This document shows, in pieces, positions 1 through 8,586 of a stretch of DNA of 64,000 nt (its first letter is position 1; the number at the start of each line of letters is the position of its first letter). Made by a program: the position numbers and the translations under genes. The notes under the pieces were generated by a model. It saw only the letters and a program-made list of their open reading frames with translations. It was not told where the DNA came from and did not search any database. The stretch covers positions 124,001 to 188,000 of the forward strand of contig JANQPV010000044.1 of NCBI GenBank assembly GCA_028285305.1, written 5' to 3'. This DNA comes from Alphaproteobacteria bacterium. GTDB taxonomy: Bacteria; Pseudomonadota; Alphaproteobacteria; SMXP01.

Positions 1-2
1 TG

Positions 3-920
3 CGTGATCAGCAGGACCGGGCAACCCATTATTCGATCCAAGAGGCCAAGCAGCATGTGCGGCCGGAGGACAGCGTCATCGTGATCGAGAATAACGGAGA
101 GGCGCAGGCCTATCCTGACCACCAGATCAAACGCCCGCATCTGGCGAGCCGACCAAAAGGTCTGGGAGGGGAGGACGTGATGATGTCCTATTGCGCGATG
201 ACGCATTTGGGTTTGGCCTACAAGCCTGTGATTGACGGCAAGAAATTGGACCTGGAAGTCATTGCTCAGCACGGCAATAATTTGATCATGAGAGATAAGG
301 TAACGGGCGAACCCATCCAACAGGTCTACGGCACGCGAGAGCGGGATGGAAGGGGAGGTGTCGGCATGGCGCCCTGGCCGACGTTCCGTATGTCGTTTCG
401 GGCGTTTGAGCAGGCCTTTCCCGATGGCGAAGTCTTTCTCAACAAGATCAAGACATTTCGGGAGAACCCCTTGCTGTGTGTATTCGACAATATTGTAGAG
501 GCGATCTTTCTATGGGCCGTAACTTCCCATCACAACAGTCACACTCTCTTGTTTGAAACTTTGGATCACGAAGATGACCGATTGCCGCGCAAGGAGCTGA
601 TCTGGGGTTTCACCGTTAACGGCGAGCCTGTTGCGTATACTGAGGAGTTCGTTCGCGGGGAGGGTAACGTCGTCAATGCAGAGGTTGGGGGTCGCCGCGT
701 GGTCATCGCCTATGATCCGAACTACGAGTCCCTCGGTGTCTACTATAATGAAGGGGCGCTGCCTGTTCATAAGATTGATTTCTGGGGCAACTCAGATCGC
801 GGACGGCTGAAACGTGTTGAGACGTTACAGGCGGGGGCGTATTGGTGTGTTTGGGCAAACTTCTTTCCAGAAACGGATCTCAATCGTACGGACTCTGTGC
901 GACTGTCGGAGGCGGCTTAG
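3..920 (+). CDS. DUF3179 domain protein, 5' end cut by window
   Basis: The reading frame is already open at base 3, so the gene begins before the window; a GTG at 57 is only an internal candidate start. The protein has the DUF3179 pattern: an opening strand followed by EAQAYP, then SYCAMTHLGLAY where family members carry a YCPLC-like cysteine motif, and then a MRDKVTGE segment. One cysteine of that motif is retained. The function of the family is not established, and no catalytic role can be assigned. The stop lies 3 bp before an amidase start, so the two are probably cotranscribed. No signal peptide can be judged because the N-terminus is missing. Confidence 0.75.
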   Translation, partial: RDQQDRATHYSIQEAKQHVRPEDSVIVIENNGEAQAYPDHQIKRPHLASRPKGLGGEDVMMSYCAMTHLGLAYKPVIDGKKLDLEVIAQHGNNLIMRDKVTGEPIQQVYGTRERDGRGGVGMAPWPTFRMSFRAFEQAFPDGEVFLNKIKTFRENPLLCVFDNIVEAIFLWAVTSHHNSHTLLFETLDHEDDRLPRKELIWGFTVNGEPVAYTEEFVRGEGNVVNAEVGGRRVVIAYDPNYESLGVYYNEGALPVHKIDFWGNSDRGRLKRVETLQAGAYWCVWANFFPETDLNRTDSVRLSEAA

Positions 921-923
921 GAG

Positions 924-2306
924 ATGACATTGACAAACGATACATATGGTCCTTTTGAATCTCTTTTGGCGCTCTCAAATCGCATCAAGGCGCGTACGGT
1001 CTCGCCGGTTGAGGTTACACAAGCCGTCCTCGAGCGGATTAAACGAACGGATGACCATTATGGGGCTTACGTCCTGGTGGATGAGGCTGGCGCGATGGCG
1101 GCGGCGCGGGAGGCCGAAAGTGCCATTGCGGCCGGCGACTACAAAGGGCCCCTGCACGGTGTTCCCCTTGCGGTCAAAGACATCTTTGGAACTGAAAATC
1201 TACCCACGCGGTGTGGTTCCGTCATTTCAGAAGAGCTTGTGCCCGAACGAGATGCGCCCGTCGTACGGCGTCTGCGCCGGGCGGGCGCCGTTATTCTTGG
1301 CAAAACCGCTACGACGGAGTTTGCGTTGTCCGGCTATCATCCAACTTTGTCCCCACCGCAAAACCCTTGGGGGCACGATCGCTGGGCAGGCGTTTCGTCA
1401 AGCGGCTCCGGTGTTGCGGTTGCGGCCGGGCTCGCTTATGGAGCCCTTGGCACAGACACGGGCGGGTCCGTGCGCTATCCGGCGGCAGCTAATGGCTGTG
1501 TAGGGATGAAGCCTTCTTACGACCTGTTGAGCAGGGAAGGGGTCTTTCCTCTTGCGGAGAGTCTTGATCATGTGGGCGTGTTTGGCCGCCGGGTCGGCGA
1601 TGCGGCCTTGCTCTTAGATGTCTGCGCCGGCACAGCGCAACCTTCGGCTGATCGGTCTCGTCCATCGTCCGTTCGGATCGGCCTGGACCGAACTCTCGTT
1701 GAGCAATCGGCACATCCCGAAGTTGCAGCCTCGCTATCTGAGGCCCTTGCGGTGCTGGAATCCCTGGGTCACGAACTTGTGGAACTGGATCTTTCCATTT
1801 TCTCTCAGTTGGCGGAGTTGTGGGGTGCGACCACGGCGATGGAGGCCTGGCACGGCCACAAAGATCTATTTGAGGCGCATGCAGATGAATACGGACCGGT
1901 ATTTCGAAACTTGCTTGAGGAGGGGCAAAGACTGACGTCGGAGCAAAAGAACCATATCATTGAGACCCGCGAGGGGCTGGTCGCGCAGCTTATTTCGGTC
2001 TTTGACCTCGTGGACGTGTTGGCGTGCCCGAGTTGCCCAATGCCTGCGATGCCGTTGGCCGAATTCCCACCTCAGCAAGTTTTGCCGCCGGAAGCCGTCT
2101 CCCAATTCTTGACGTTCACGGCGGCTGCCAATTTCGGCGGGTTGCCGACGATTTCGGCTCCGTGCGGTTTTTCTTCGGAGACGATGCCGATCAGTCTGCA
2201 GCTCATCGGCCCCCGGAACAGTGAACGCACTATTATCCATCTTATGGAGGCCTTCGAAGGCGCCACCGATTGGAAAACGCGTGTTCCTCCGGCCATGCCC
2301 AATTGA
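924..2306 (+). CDS. Amidase signature family hydrolase
   Basis: This 460-residue protein is a full-length amidase signature enzyme (GatA/AtzF/aryl-acylamidase type), which hydrolyses C-N amide bonds in the cytoplasm. The Ser-cisSer-Lys triad is visible: K85 in LAVKDIF, S158 in the GVSSSGSG loop, and nucleophile S182 in GTDTGGSVRYPAA. The spacing of 24 residues between the two serines matches GatA. A GGAGG ribosome site lies about 11 bp before the ATG, overlapping the end of the upstream DUF3179 gene. There is no gatB or gatC beside it, so it is more likely a catabolic amidase than the tRNA amidotransferase subunit. The substrate cannot be told from sequence. Confidence 0.9.
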   Translation: MTLTNDTYGPFESLLALSNRIKARTVSPVEVTQAVLERIKRTDDHYGAYVLVDEAGAMAAAREAESAIAAGDYKGPLHGVPLAVKDIFGTENLPTRCGSVISEELVPERDAPVVRRLRRAGAVILGKTATTEFALSGYHPTLSPPQNPWGHDRWAGVSSSGSGVAVAAGLAYGALGTDTGGSVRYPAAANGCVGMKPSYDLLSREGVFPLAESLDHVGVFGRRVGDAALLLDVCAGTAQPSADRSRPSSVRIGLDRTLVEQSAHPEVAASLSEALAVLESLGHELVELDLSIFSQLAELWGATTAMEAWHGHKDLFEAHADEYGPVFRNLLEEGQRLTSEQKNHIIETREGLVAQLISVFDLVDVLACPSCPMPAMPLAEFPPQQVLPPEAVSQFLTFTAAANFGGLPTISAPCGFSSETMPISLQLIGPRNSERTIIHLMEAFEGATDWKTRVPPAMPN

Positions 2307-2381
2307 GAGGTCTCGACGCAACCGGCAAGTCACAAAGGATCAGACCCAACGATGAGGGTCCGTCTCTGAATGCGGAGCGCC

Positions 2382-4340
2382 TTATCCAGGAACAGCCGCT
2401 AAATCTGCGGGGAACGTGATGGAGACGGTTGTTCCGGTTCCCGGTGTGCTGTCTATCTTAAACGAGCCGCTATTCGCTTCAGTCAGCGCCTTTGCCAACG
2501 GAAGTCCAAGCCCTGTACCCTTGAGGTGCGGCTTCTCGGACGCCAGTTTTCGCGCCGACTGTGTTTGCCGGAAGGGTTGTAAAGCGATTTCGACGTCGTC
2601 GGCGCTCATGCCGGGGCCGGAGTCTTTGACTTGGATTGTCACACCGCCGTCGGTGCGCGTTTTGGCGACAAGGTAGACTTTGTCGCCTTGGTTGCTGAAC
2701 TTGACTGCGTTGGACAAAAGATTGAGCAGCACGCGCTCGCATGCGTCGGGATCGATATGGACACTCGGCAAGTGGTTGGACGCCCGCAAGCTCAACGTCA
2801 CCCCCGCCTCTTTGGCGAGAGGCAGCAGCATGCGCGCGCAATCGGCCATGAGCTGCTTGAGATTGACGTCTGCGCGGCGCACGTCGAACTGACCGGCTTT
2901 GATCTTCGACAGTTCCAAGAGATTGTTCACTAGTCCAAGCAAGTGAGTGCTGCTGGAGTGGATGTCGGAAACATAGTCCTTGTAACGATCATTGTCGAGC
3001 GGACCTAAATGTTCGTCCCGCATGATTTCGGAGAAACCTTTGATCGCATTCAAAGGCGTACGCATGTCATGACTAAGCGATGCAACGAAACTGAGTAATT
3101 CGCTCGTGCGATCGCCATCCTCCGGGTCTTGCGATGCTGCTTCCAGTTCGCCTGCTTCCTCGAAAACGGCATAGTAGCGCGCACCGTCCTGATCGTTATT
3201 GACGCCAATTAGGCTCAACGTCACACTCAACGGACCTTCCGACCGCACGAGGTTTGCCGGACACTGGGACAGGATTGTCGCATTGCCGGTGCCGATTTTG
3301 TCCGTAGACAGCGCATTCATGACGAGGTCTTTTGTGGCCGGGTCAAGCAGCGTTGAGAACCGTTTTCCGACAACGCGTGTTTCCTCGCTGTCCGTTTCCG
3401 GTTCTTCCGGATTCAGCAGGTGAACCGCGGTCGTGTTCGCATAGTCGATGATACCGCTCGGTAAAAATGAAATCACGCCCCAGGCGACTTCGTCAAAGAC
3501 GCGCAGACGTGCAGACGCTTTGGGCATCCGGTGGCTCATATGATCGAACAGAGATGTAACTTCGTCGGTTGCCGATTCCTTGTTCCAGAATGTGTTCTCA
3601 CGGCGAGCAACATCTTCGAAGACACGGGCGACGTCCATCCAGATCTTGTAGGAATCCTCAATATCACGAACATGAACGGTGAAGGCTGGTGAACCGGTCA
3701 GTGGATGACTTGCTCTTTTGGCCGTAAGGCGGTGGCGCCGCACACCAAACTTGGTATTGACACGGACGGTCCGGCTGCAAATTCCATCGGCGAGCACGCG
3801 CAGAATAATGCGAACGGCTTGGTCGCCGCCGCTGATTCTGCCGGACAGATCTGTTGGCAGATTTGTTCCGAAGAGATCGCTGGCGGCCTGATTTTCGGTC
3901 ACCAATGCTCCGTCGATCCCATAAAGGCTGAGGGCAACCGGGGCGTGGCGCGCGAGTGCGATTTCCGGATTGTGTTCGGGAGATTGACCGCTCTCTTCGA
4001 CATGCTCAATTTCGACCAGCAGTCCGGGCCGGCCTGTGCCAACCTGATACAAAGTGATCTCGCAGTTGGCGAAAACCGTTTCGTGATCAGGATTGAGTTG
4101 CAGTCTTGCCGTCAGTGGGGACGCATCAGCTACATGGCGTTTGGCACGTTCGAAGCTGCGAACGGATACGTCATCGGGACCAAAATCGCGTGCCAGCAAG
4201 TCAAGCAAAGTGGCCTCTCGCCAAAAGACCACAGCAGCATCTGTGGCCCATACGATGCGCCGGCGCTCTATATCCCACAACCAAGCGGGCCGATCATGTT
4301 GCCTTAGGGATTGCAGGTCTTGCTGGGTTCCCTCGTTCAT
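2382..4340 (-). CDS. PAS-domain sensor histidine kinase, PleC/DivJ-like
   Basis: This is a soluble histidine kinase of about 652 residues. I chose the ATG at 4340 because AGAGG precedes it; an in-frame start at 4409 would add 23 residues. The N-terminal half holds PAS-like regions (about 15-100, 125-230 and 275-395). The HisKA box SLSHDMRTPLNAIKGFSEI has phospho-acceptor H424. The following LGPLDNDRYKDYVSDIH stretch is typical of the PleC/DivJ/PdhS kinases that control the alphaproteobacterial cell cycle. HATPase N, G1 and G2 boxes follow (NLLSNAVKF, DSGPGMS, GTGLGLPL). No transmembrane segment and no receiver domain are seen, and no response regulator gene lies nearby, so the partner is unknown. 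It is convergent with the amidase. Confidence 0.9.
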   Translation of the reverse strand: MNEGTQQDLQSLRQHDRPAWLWDIERRRIVWATDAAVVFWREATLLDLLARDFGPDDVSVRSFERAKRHVADASPLTARLQLNPDHETVFANCEITLYQVGTGRPGLLVEIEHVEESGQSPEHNPEIALARHAPVALSLYGIDGALVTENQAASDLFGTNLPTDLSGRISGGDQAVRIILRVLADGICSRTVRVNTKFGVRRHRLTAKRASHPLTGSPAFTVHVRDIEDSYKIWMDVARVFEDVARRENTFWNKESATDEVTSLFDHMSHRMPKASARLRVFDEVAWGVISFLPSGIIDYANTTAVHLLNPEEPETDSEETRVVGKRFSTLLDPATKDLVMNALSTDKIGTGNATILSQCPANLVRSEGPLSVTLSLIGVNNDQDGARYYAVFEEAGELEAASQDPEDGDRTSELLSFVASLSHDMRTPLNAIKGFSEIMRDEHLGPLDNDRYKDYVSDIHSSSTHLLGLVNNLLELSKIKAGQFDVRRADVNLKQLMADCARMLLPLAKEAGVTLSLRASNHLPSVHIDPDACERVLLNLLSNAVKFSNQGDKVYLVAKTRTDGGVTIQVKDSGPGMSADDVEIALQPFRQTQSARKLASEKPHLKGTGLGLPLAKALTEANSGSFKIDSTPGTGTTVSITFPADLAAVPG

Positions 4341-4684
4341 CGTGTCGTCCTCTGCCACCGTTTGCCGAGTTTTCTGCGCTTGGCATCTCCACCGGCGGTG
4401 TCGTTCCAAATTTACTCAAACGCCCTTCGGAACTGTTCGTCAGGTCGAAAGACAGTGTTTGATTCGGCACACTTGTCGCCCCGGGTTCGGGTTCAGGCGC
4501 GAGACCGTCCTGAGTGCACCACTCTAAGAAACCGCGTCGAACCGTGCTTTCGTGTCAAGGTACGGACGCAGATTAAAGACGCCTGACTGTACCCTACTTG
4601 CAGACAGCGGGCCATCTTTTTTGAGGGCGATTGGGTAAATCTCTGTTGGGCTTCATCACATTCAACTCGGGGGAAGAGGCGACC

Positions 4685-4888
4685 TTAATGGGGCGCGTTT
4701 TGTTCCGCGAGAGCGGCGGCCTGTTCGATTTCCGCTGCGATTTCCCGGGCCTCATCAGGGGTGAAGTCCATCGGCAGAGAATGGCGTTCCGTTCTAACGA
4801 ACAGGCGGACCATGCCTTGGTCGGTTGGCCCAATTTGGATTTCTCCTGCTTCGTCGGTCTGCGTGTTGATGTCGGTTTTATCGGCCAT
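4685..4888 (-). CDS. Small acidic protein, DUF6324-like
   Basis: This is a 67-residue ORF with a clear core, IQIGPTDQGMVRLFV, followed by LPMDFTPDEAREIAAEIEQAA. That reads as a short beta hairpin plus a helix and resembles the small alphaproteobacterial family DUF6324; I make the match from memory and it is tentative. No signal peptide or membrane segment is present. It follows the DprE2-like gene on the same strand with a gap of 75 bp, so it may share its transcript. Function is unknown. Confidence 0.7.
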   Translation of the reverse strand: MADKTDINTQTDEAGEIQIGPTDQGMVRLFVRTERHSLPMDFTPDEAREIAAEIEQAAALAEQNAPH

Positions 4889-4963
4889 GAGTCGACTTCT
4901 TTCGTTCTTTGTATTCTTCTTTGCGGAAGACGGCGCAGTGACAGGCTGCCGTTTCCAACCTGT

Positions 4964-5692
4964 TCAAAAGTTGATCCGCTTATAGATAAACCAAGGCAGC
5001 AAGCGGTGGACAATCATGAGTGGACGCCACCATCCTGGTATGTAGGCAACCAATCCGGGCTGTGCGCAGCTTTTGAGAATCAATTCTGCAGCATGGTCGG
5101 GTTTGAGCTTCGGCAGAGGGCGCTTTTCGCCAAATCCCATGTTCGTGTCCAGATAGCCGACCCGCATGATCTTTATGCTTAGGCCGGTGTCTGCGAAGCG
5201 GTGGCGAAGTCCTTTAACGTAAAACTCAAGGGCGTGCTTGCTTGATGCATAGACGGTGTTGCGTCCGCGGGGCCTGTTCGCCGCTACGGTGGATATGATC
5301 ACGATTTGGGCCGCTTGATGCTCAAGCAGATTTGGCAAGACAAAGTTGATGATGCGCACCGCCCCCTCGTAATTGACCCGAATGAGCTGTGTGGCTTGAT
5401 CGTCCGACACGGGGCCCGCGTCCTGATGGGTTGAGGATCCGGCGACGACAAAGACCCTGTCGATGCTCTTTGAGTGCATCGCGGTGTCTGCCAAAGACCT
5501 TGAGTCCAATTTGTTCAAATCGAGTTCAACGCACGCCACCGCAACTCCGAACCGCAATTTCAAGTCTTGGGCGAGGGGATCGAGATCTTCCATTGCCGAT
5601 GAACATAAGATCAAGTCTTGACCTCTTCGCGCCAGAGATTCCGCCAGAGCGCGACCGAGGCCGGCTGAGGCTCCGACAATCAACGACGTCAC
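4964..5692 (-). CDS. SDR oxidoreductase, DprE2-like ketoreductase
   Basis: This 242-residue short-chain dehydrogenase starts at GTG and overlaps the stop of the upstream FAD oxidase by 4 bp (GTGA), which implies translational coupling. The cofactor loop is GASAGLGRALAESLARRG. The catalytic Ser and YxxxK are in STVAAN and VYASSKHALEF. The C-terminal tail PGWWRPLMIVHRLLP, rich in aromatic and hydrophobic residues, resembles DprE2 of mycobacteria. DprE2 uses NADH to reduce the 2'-keto intermediate to decaprenylphosphoryl-D-arabinose. Pairing with a DprE1-like oxidase supports the same two-step epimerisation of a polyprenyl-phosphate sugar at the inner membrane. A different polyprenyl sugar remains possible. 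Confidence 0.85.
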   Translation of the reverse strand: MTSLIVGASAGLGRALAESLARRGQDLILCSSAMEDLDPLAQDLKLRFGVAVACVELDLNKLDSRSLADTAMHSKSIDRVFVVAGSSTHQDAGPVSDDQATQLIRVNYEGAVRIINFVLPNLLEHQAAQIVIISTVAANRPRGRNTVYASSKHALEFYVKGLRHRFADTGLSIKIMRVGYLDTNMGFGEKRPLPKLKPDHAAELILKSCAQPGLVAYIPGWWRPLMIVHRLLPWFIYKRINF

Positions 5693-7020
5693 AGCCCCAG
5701 CCTTTCTGAGAGTTTTGATTTGAACCGCCGATTAGGATCGAACGTGTGTAGACGCTCTCTAAACTCTTCGTAATCGGCGTACTGAGCTTTGACCGTTTTC
5801 TGATCGATTCGATTGTCTTTGATGAGGTTCGTTCTCGCGCCCATGGCAACGTTTAGCGCATCGATCTTCTTCAGAAGATCTTCGGACTTAGGTGTCCGGG
5901 GCACGTCAAAGGATATGCTCAGGCCGTCCCCTTCGAAGCGCAGGAGCTTATGGTTGCCGCGGAAGATTTGGAGGACGGTCCGGCTGATGTCGTATTCACC
6001 CTGTTGAACAAGGGTGCGGAGGTCGTTTAAATATCTGTCCACTGCGTTCGCAGGGATCAGAACCTGATGCTGAACGATAATCTTGTCTTTATGGAGAGCA
6101 AAATAGGACCAGTCCGTATGCGGGGAAAACAGATAGTCTCGAAGGGGAGCGATAGGATCTGAGTTGTCCATGCTATTTGCCGGTGACGATCTCCCACGAA
6201 ATCTGGACAGTAAGTTGAAGACAAATGAATTGTTTCCGGGTTCGATGTTCGGGTTCAGTTTGGGGTACTCGAACTCTGCTGTTTCTTTTCGGCCGTCTCC
6301 ACGGTGGAATCTGGCCAAAACGGTGGTGCCGGGTATGTCCGCGGTCCGGCCGAAGTCATGCGTGCTTGTCATGAAGTCCGCGCGTTGCCAATTCTCCTGG
6401 AGCAGTTTGTATGCTTCTTCGAGACCGACGAGTTTTTGCTTTTCTTGCTCGACACACTGAGCCGGAATTCTCCCCACTTTGATCTTTGCGCTTAAGATAG
6501 CGCCGGTCAGACCGAACCCCCCGCACGTTAACTCGAACACTTCAGGATTGGATGCTGGACTTAAGAGGAGTTCGCCATGGTCTGGATGGAAGAGTTTCAT
6601 CTCCTCGATGAGAGAGCAGAAATTTCCCTCCCTAAATTGGTTTTTTCCGTGGGCGTCTGAGGCGATCAATCCGCCGACCGACAATTGCGGGTGCCCAGCG
6701 CATACAGACGGGACATATCCTCGCGAGATCAGGAATGAGTAGAGTTTGCCCAGCGTGATTCCTGCTTCGACGGTCACCGAGCCCCAATCTTGGTCTTGTG
6801 GAAGTTCCGCAGCGATAATGCGATCGAAGTGGCGCATGCTGACCGTGCGAGAATGATCCGCGAAGGATGCCGACGCGTAGGACAAGCCTGCCCCTTGTAC
6901 GATGGAATTGGGGGCGGAGAACGAAGCGCGCAGATCGCGATAGCGGTCCGGTGCGCACCACTCCGCCCGGGCGAGGTCGTCTTGCCCGATCGTTGTAAAG
7001 GTTCTTGAAGCGGTTTTCAT
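5689..7020 (-). CDS. FAD-dependent oxidase, DprE1-like
   Basis: This is a 443-residue VAO/PCMH-fold flavoprotein. FAD-binding features include GAGLSYASASF near residue 43, then AGHPQLSVGGLIASDAHGK and TCGGFGLTGAIL, which follow the DprE1 layout (VGGxIAxDxHGKN, GGxGLTG). The C-terminus ends with a DPNRRFKSKLSERLGL segment, close to the DprE1 ending. In mycobacteria DprE1 oxidises decaprenylphosphoryl-ribose at C2', and DprE2 then reduces it to the arabinose epimer. Here the two genes overlap. The partner UbiA-type phosphoribosyl transferase is not seen in the window. The likely product is a polyprenyl-phosphate pentose donor for a cell-surface glycan, perhaps made by the exopolysaccharide locus downstream. 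Confidence 0.85.
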   Translation of the reverse strand: MKTASRTFTTIGQDDLARAEWCAPDRYRDLRASFSAPNSIVQGAGLSYASASFADHSRTVSMRHFDRIIAAELPQDQDWGSVTVEAGITLGKLYSFLISRGYVPSVCAGHPQLSVGGLIASDAHGKNQFREGNFCSLIEEMKLFHPDHGELLLSPASNPEVFELTCGGFGLTGAILSAKIKVGRIPAQCVEQEKQKLVGLEEAYKLLQENWQRADFMTSTHDFGRTADIPGTTVLARFHRGDGRKETAEFEYPKLNPNIEPGNNSFVFNLLSRFRGRSSPANSMDNSDPIAPLRDYLFSPHTDWSYFALHKDKIIVQHQVLIPANAVDRYLNDLRTLVQQGEYDISRTVLQIFRGNHKLLRFEGDGLSISFDVPRTPKSEDLLKKIDALNVAMGARTNLIKDNRIDQKTVKAQYADYEEFRERLHTFDPNRRFKSKLSERLGL

Positions 7021-7333
7021 GAAGGAGAGGACCGACCTAAACTGTGTTTTAGCGCTCTTTACGTGTTGAGCGCCTGGGTTGCCCCGACTCGGCGGATTAT
7101 GTCAATTGCCCGCACAAGATATTCTAGCGCTAAGTCGTACCGGATGGGGGAGCGATATTGCGAGCGTCCCGAGCTGGGATGAGTAGGAGCGGTTATTCCC
7201 ACGTACAATTTTCGGGAATGGCCAGCATCCATTGACGCCGCGGCCTCTCACGCCATATATGTGTCCTTCTTTGGTTGATCGCCTCAGAGGTCGAGTTCAG
7301 CTGCGAGAGATCGCACATGCGATCGGCTATTGT
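7021..7333. other. Intergenic stretch between DprE1-like gene and tRNA-His
   Basis: No supported gene lies here. It must hold the promoter of the minus-strand DprE1/DprE2-like genes and that of the tRNA. I see no strong palindrome or terminator. Confidence 0.5.
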
Positions 7334-7410
7334 GCCGCCTTAGCTCAGTTGGTTAGAGCGCTAGATTGTGGATCTAGAGGTCCCCCGTTCGAACCGGGGA
7401 GGCGGTACCA
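7334..7410 (+). tRNA. tRNA-His (GTG), alphaproteobacterial type
   Basis: A complete cloverleaf with encoded CCA is present. The acceptor GCCGCCT pairs with AGGCGGT, giving a G1:U72 wobble pair. The D stem is GCTC/GAGC. The anticodon stem CTAGA/TCTAG encloses loop TTGTGGA, so the anticodon is GTG (His). The T stem is CCCCG/CGGGG around TTCGAAC. The discriminator is A73. Most bacterial tRNA-His carry an extra G-1 pairing with C73; this one has neither. A73 with U72 and no G-1 is the known exception in many Alphaproteobacteria, which read it with a divergent HisRS. Confidence 0.97.
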
Positions 7411-7652
7411 TAAAACCAAGAGACTTCAACTCATTATGAGAACCCGCTGAAAACTCGCTCGAAGCCATTGCTTGAGTGTGTTCATAGGGCCCGCTATTAT
7501 CAAGTGGGCGGTTACTTAGGGACGTCGGCTCTGGAATGGGCGCGTGCAGGCGTCGCAAACGAGCCCAGCGGAGTATGACAAGAGAAATTCGCTTCGAGGC
7601 TGTGGTTTGCAAAACGACGTCGCGGCGCTTGGGGATACTTGGAGGGCAATTT

Positions 7653-8324
7653 TTGGAGCTGTCAGACCTTATTTTTGAGCTCATTGAAGAGATCGAAGTT
7701 CAAACGAATTTTGAGGACCTTCACCGGTTGATGGCCGCCGCGTTGCCCTTGTCGAACGTCGACCATCTCGCGGCGCTCACAATTCCGCATGCTGAAACTA
7801 TGTCTCGCGCGAATTGGCCGAACTGGCCGGAGGACTGGACCGACTTTTGTCGGCAAAAGGGCTTCCGCACGGCCAGTGACAGCCATGTCTCTTTGGAGAT
7901 CGGTTTCGGGTCCGAGCCAGAGTCTTGGCGAAGAATAGACTTGGTTATCGATCCCATCGGGGAAATCTGGAATTCCCTAAGTGCGGGCCGCGATGTTTGG
8001 GTTTCGGATTCTTTGTTGGTTCCAATCTTGTCTGGTTCAAGCCGATTGAGCGGAATAACACTGATCGGTTTGGATCGAGGGGAAAGCAAAAAGTCGCAGT
8101 TAGCCATGTCTTTGTTAGCCCCTTACATTTTGCGACAGTGTACCTTCATCCACCATATGAGCTCGCCGGGAAGTGTTCGGGCGAGCCGGAGCAGCACGGA
8201 GAGAGCGAGTCCAAACGTTGTTGATGTCCGTTCTCGTGATGCAAGTGGAGAAGTACTCTTCGTTTCGCAACACACCATCCATGATATCTTAGTCCGCTCA
8301 CAGAAGAAAAAAACTAGGGATTGA
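7653..8324 (+). CDS. Degenerate LuxR-family protein (possible decaying paralogue)
   Basis: I place the start at TTG 7653 because GGAGG sits 7 bp before it and the protein then aligns end to end with the next LuxR; an ATG at 7575 or 7536 would add unaligned residues. The 223-residue product keeps the outline of an autoinducer-binding domain, but the expected Tyr of the ligand pocket is Cys or Phe and the DP pair reads DS. The C-terminal helix-turn-helix is eroded: only the recognition helix VSQHTIHDILVRS is recognisable, about three residues are missing before it, and the protein ends soon after. It is either a LuxR solo or regulator with changed function, or a pseudogene in progress. It lies upstream of luxR and luxI on the same strand. 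Confidence 0.65.
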   Translation: MELSDLIFELIEEIEVQTNFEDLHRLMAAALPLSNVDHLAALTIPHAETMSRANWPNWPEDWTDFCRQKGFRTASDSHVSLEIGFGSEPESWRRIDLVIDPIGEIWNSLSAGRDVWVSDSLLVPILSGSSRLSGITLIGLDRGESKKSQLAMSLLAPYILRQCTFIHHMSSPGSVRASRSSTERASPNVVDVRSRDASGEVLFVSQHTIHDILVRSQKKKTRD

Positions 8325-8385
8325 CCGAAGCTCTGAACACGGTTCGTTTGTTCTTGGGTTCTGTGTCAGTAAAGAGAAGTAATCA

Positions 8386-8586
8386 ATGGCTCACGAACCG
8401 CAAAGTCGCTTCCTATTTGATCTTGGCCTCATCGATTCGTACTCTCTTGCTGCGTTTTGCGGGGTGGAGCTTGACTACGGAGATGCGGTTTCTTGGAAGC
8501 GCGTTCTTTCCGGCGGTCGCTTGAGCCGAACTTTATCGTGCAATATGATCTACTCATCAGGGAGTGAAACTCGGTGCATGGCGTGA
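8386..8586 (+). CDS. Possible small protein between the two luxR genes
   Basis: A 66-residue ORF follows AGAGAAG at a usable distance and ends 10 codons inside the next luxR in another frame. Its composition is not obviously wrong for a protein, but no family is recognised. It may be chance. The alternative is that this 250-bp gap is only the luxR leader. Confidence 0.25.
   Translation: MAHEPQSRFLFDLGLIDSYSLAAFCGVELDYGDAVSWKRVLSGGRLSRTLSCNMIYSSGSETRCMA

Noticed and set aside
2307-2381. GACCC/GGGTC hairpin between amidase and histidine kinase as a terminator
   Set aside because: The stem is only 5 bp with no T tract on either strand.
3705-4307. 200-residue plus-strand ORF inside the histidine kinase
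   Set aside because: Antisense shadow of PAS-region codons, with no ribosome site or recognisable domain.
7536-7652. Longer N-terminus for the degenerate LuxR
   Set aside because: The extra 39 residues do not align with the next LuxR, while GGAGG 7 bp before TTG 7653 marks a better start.
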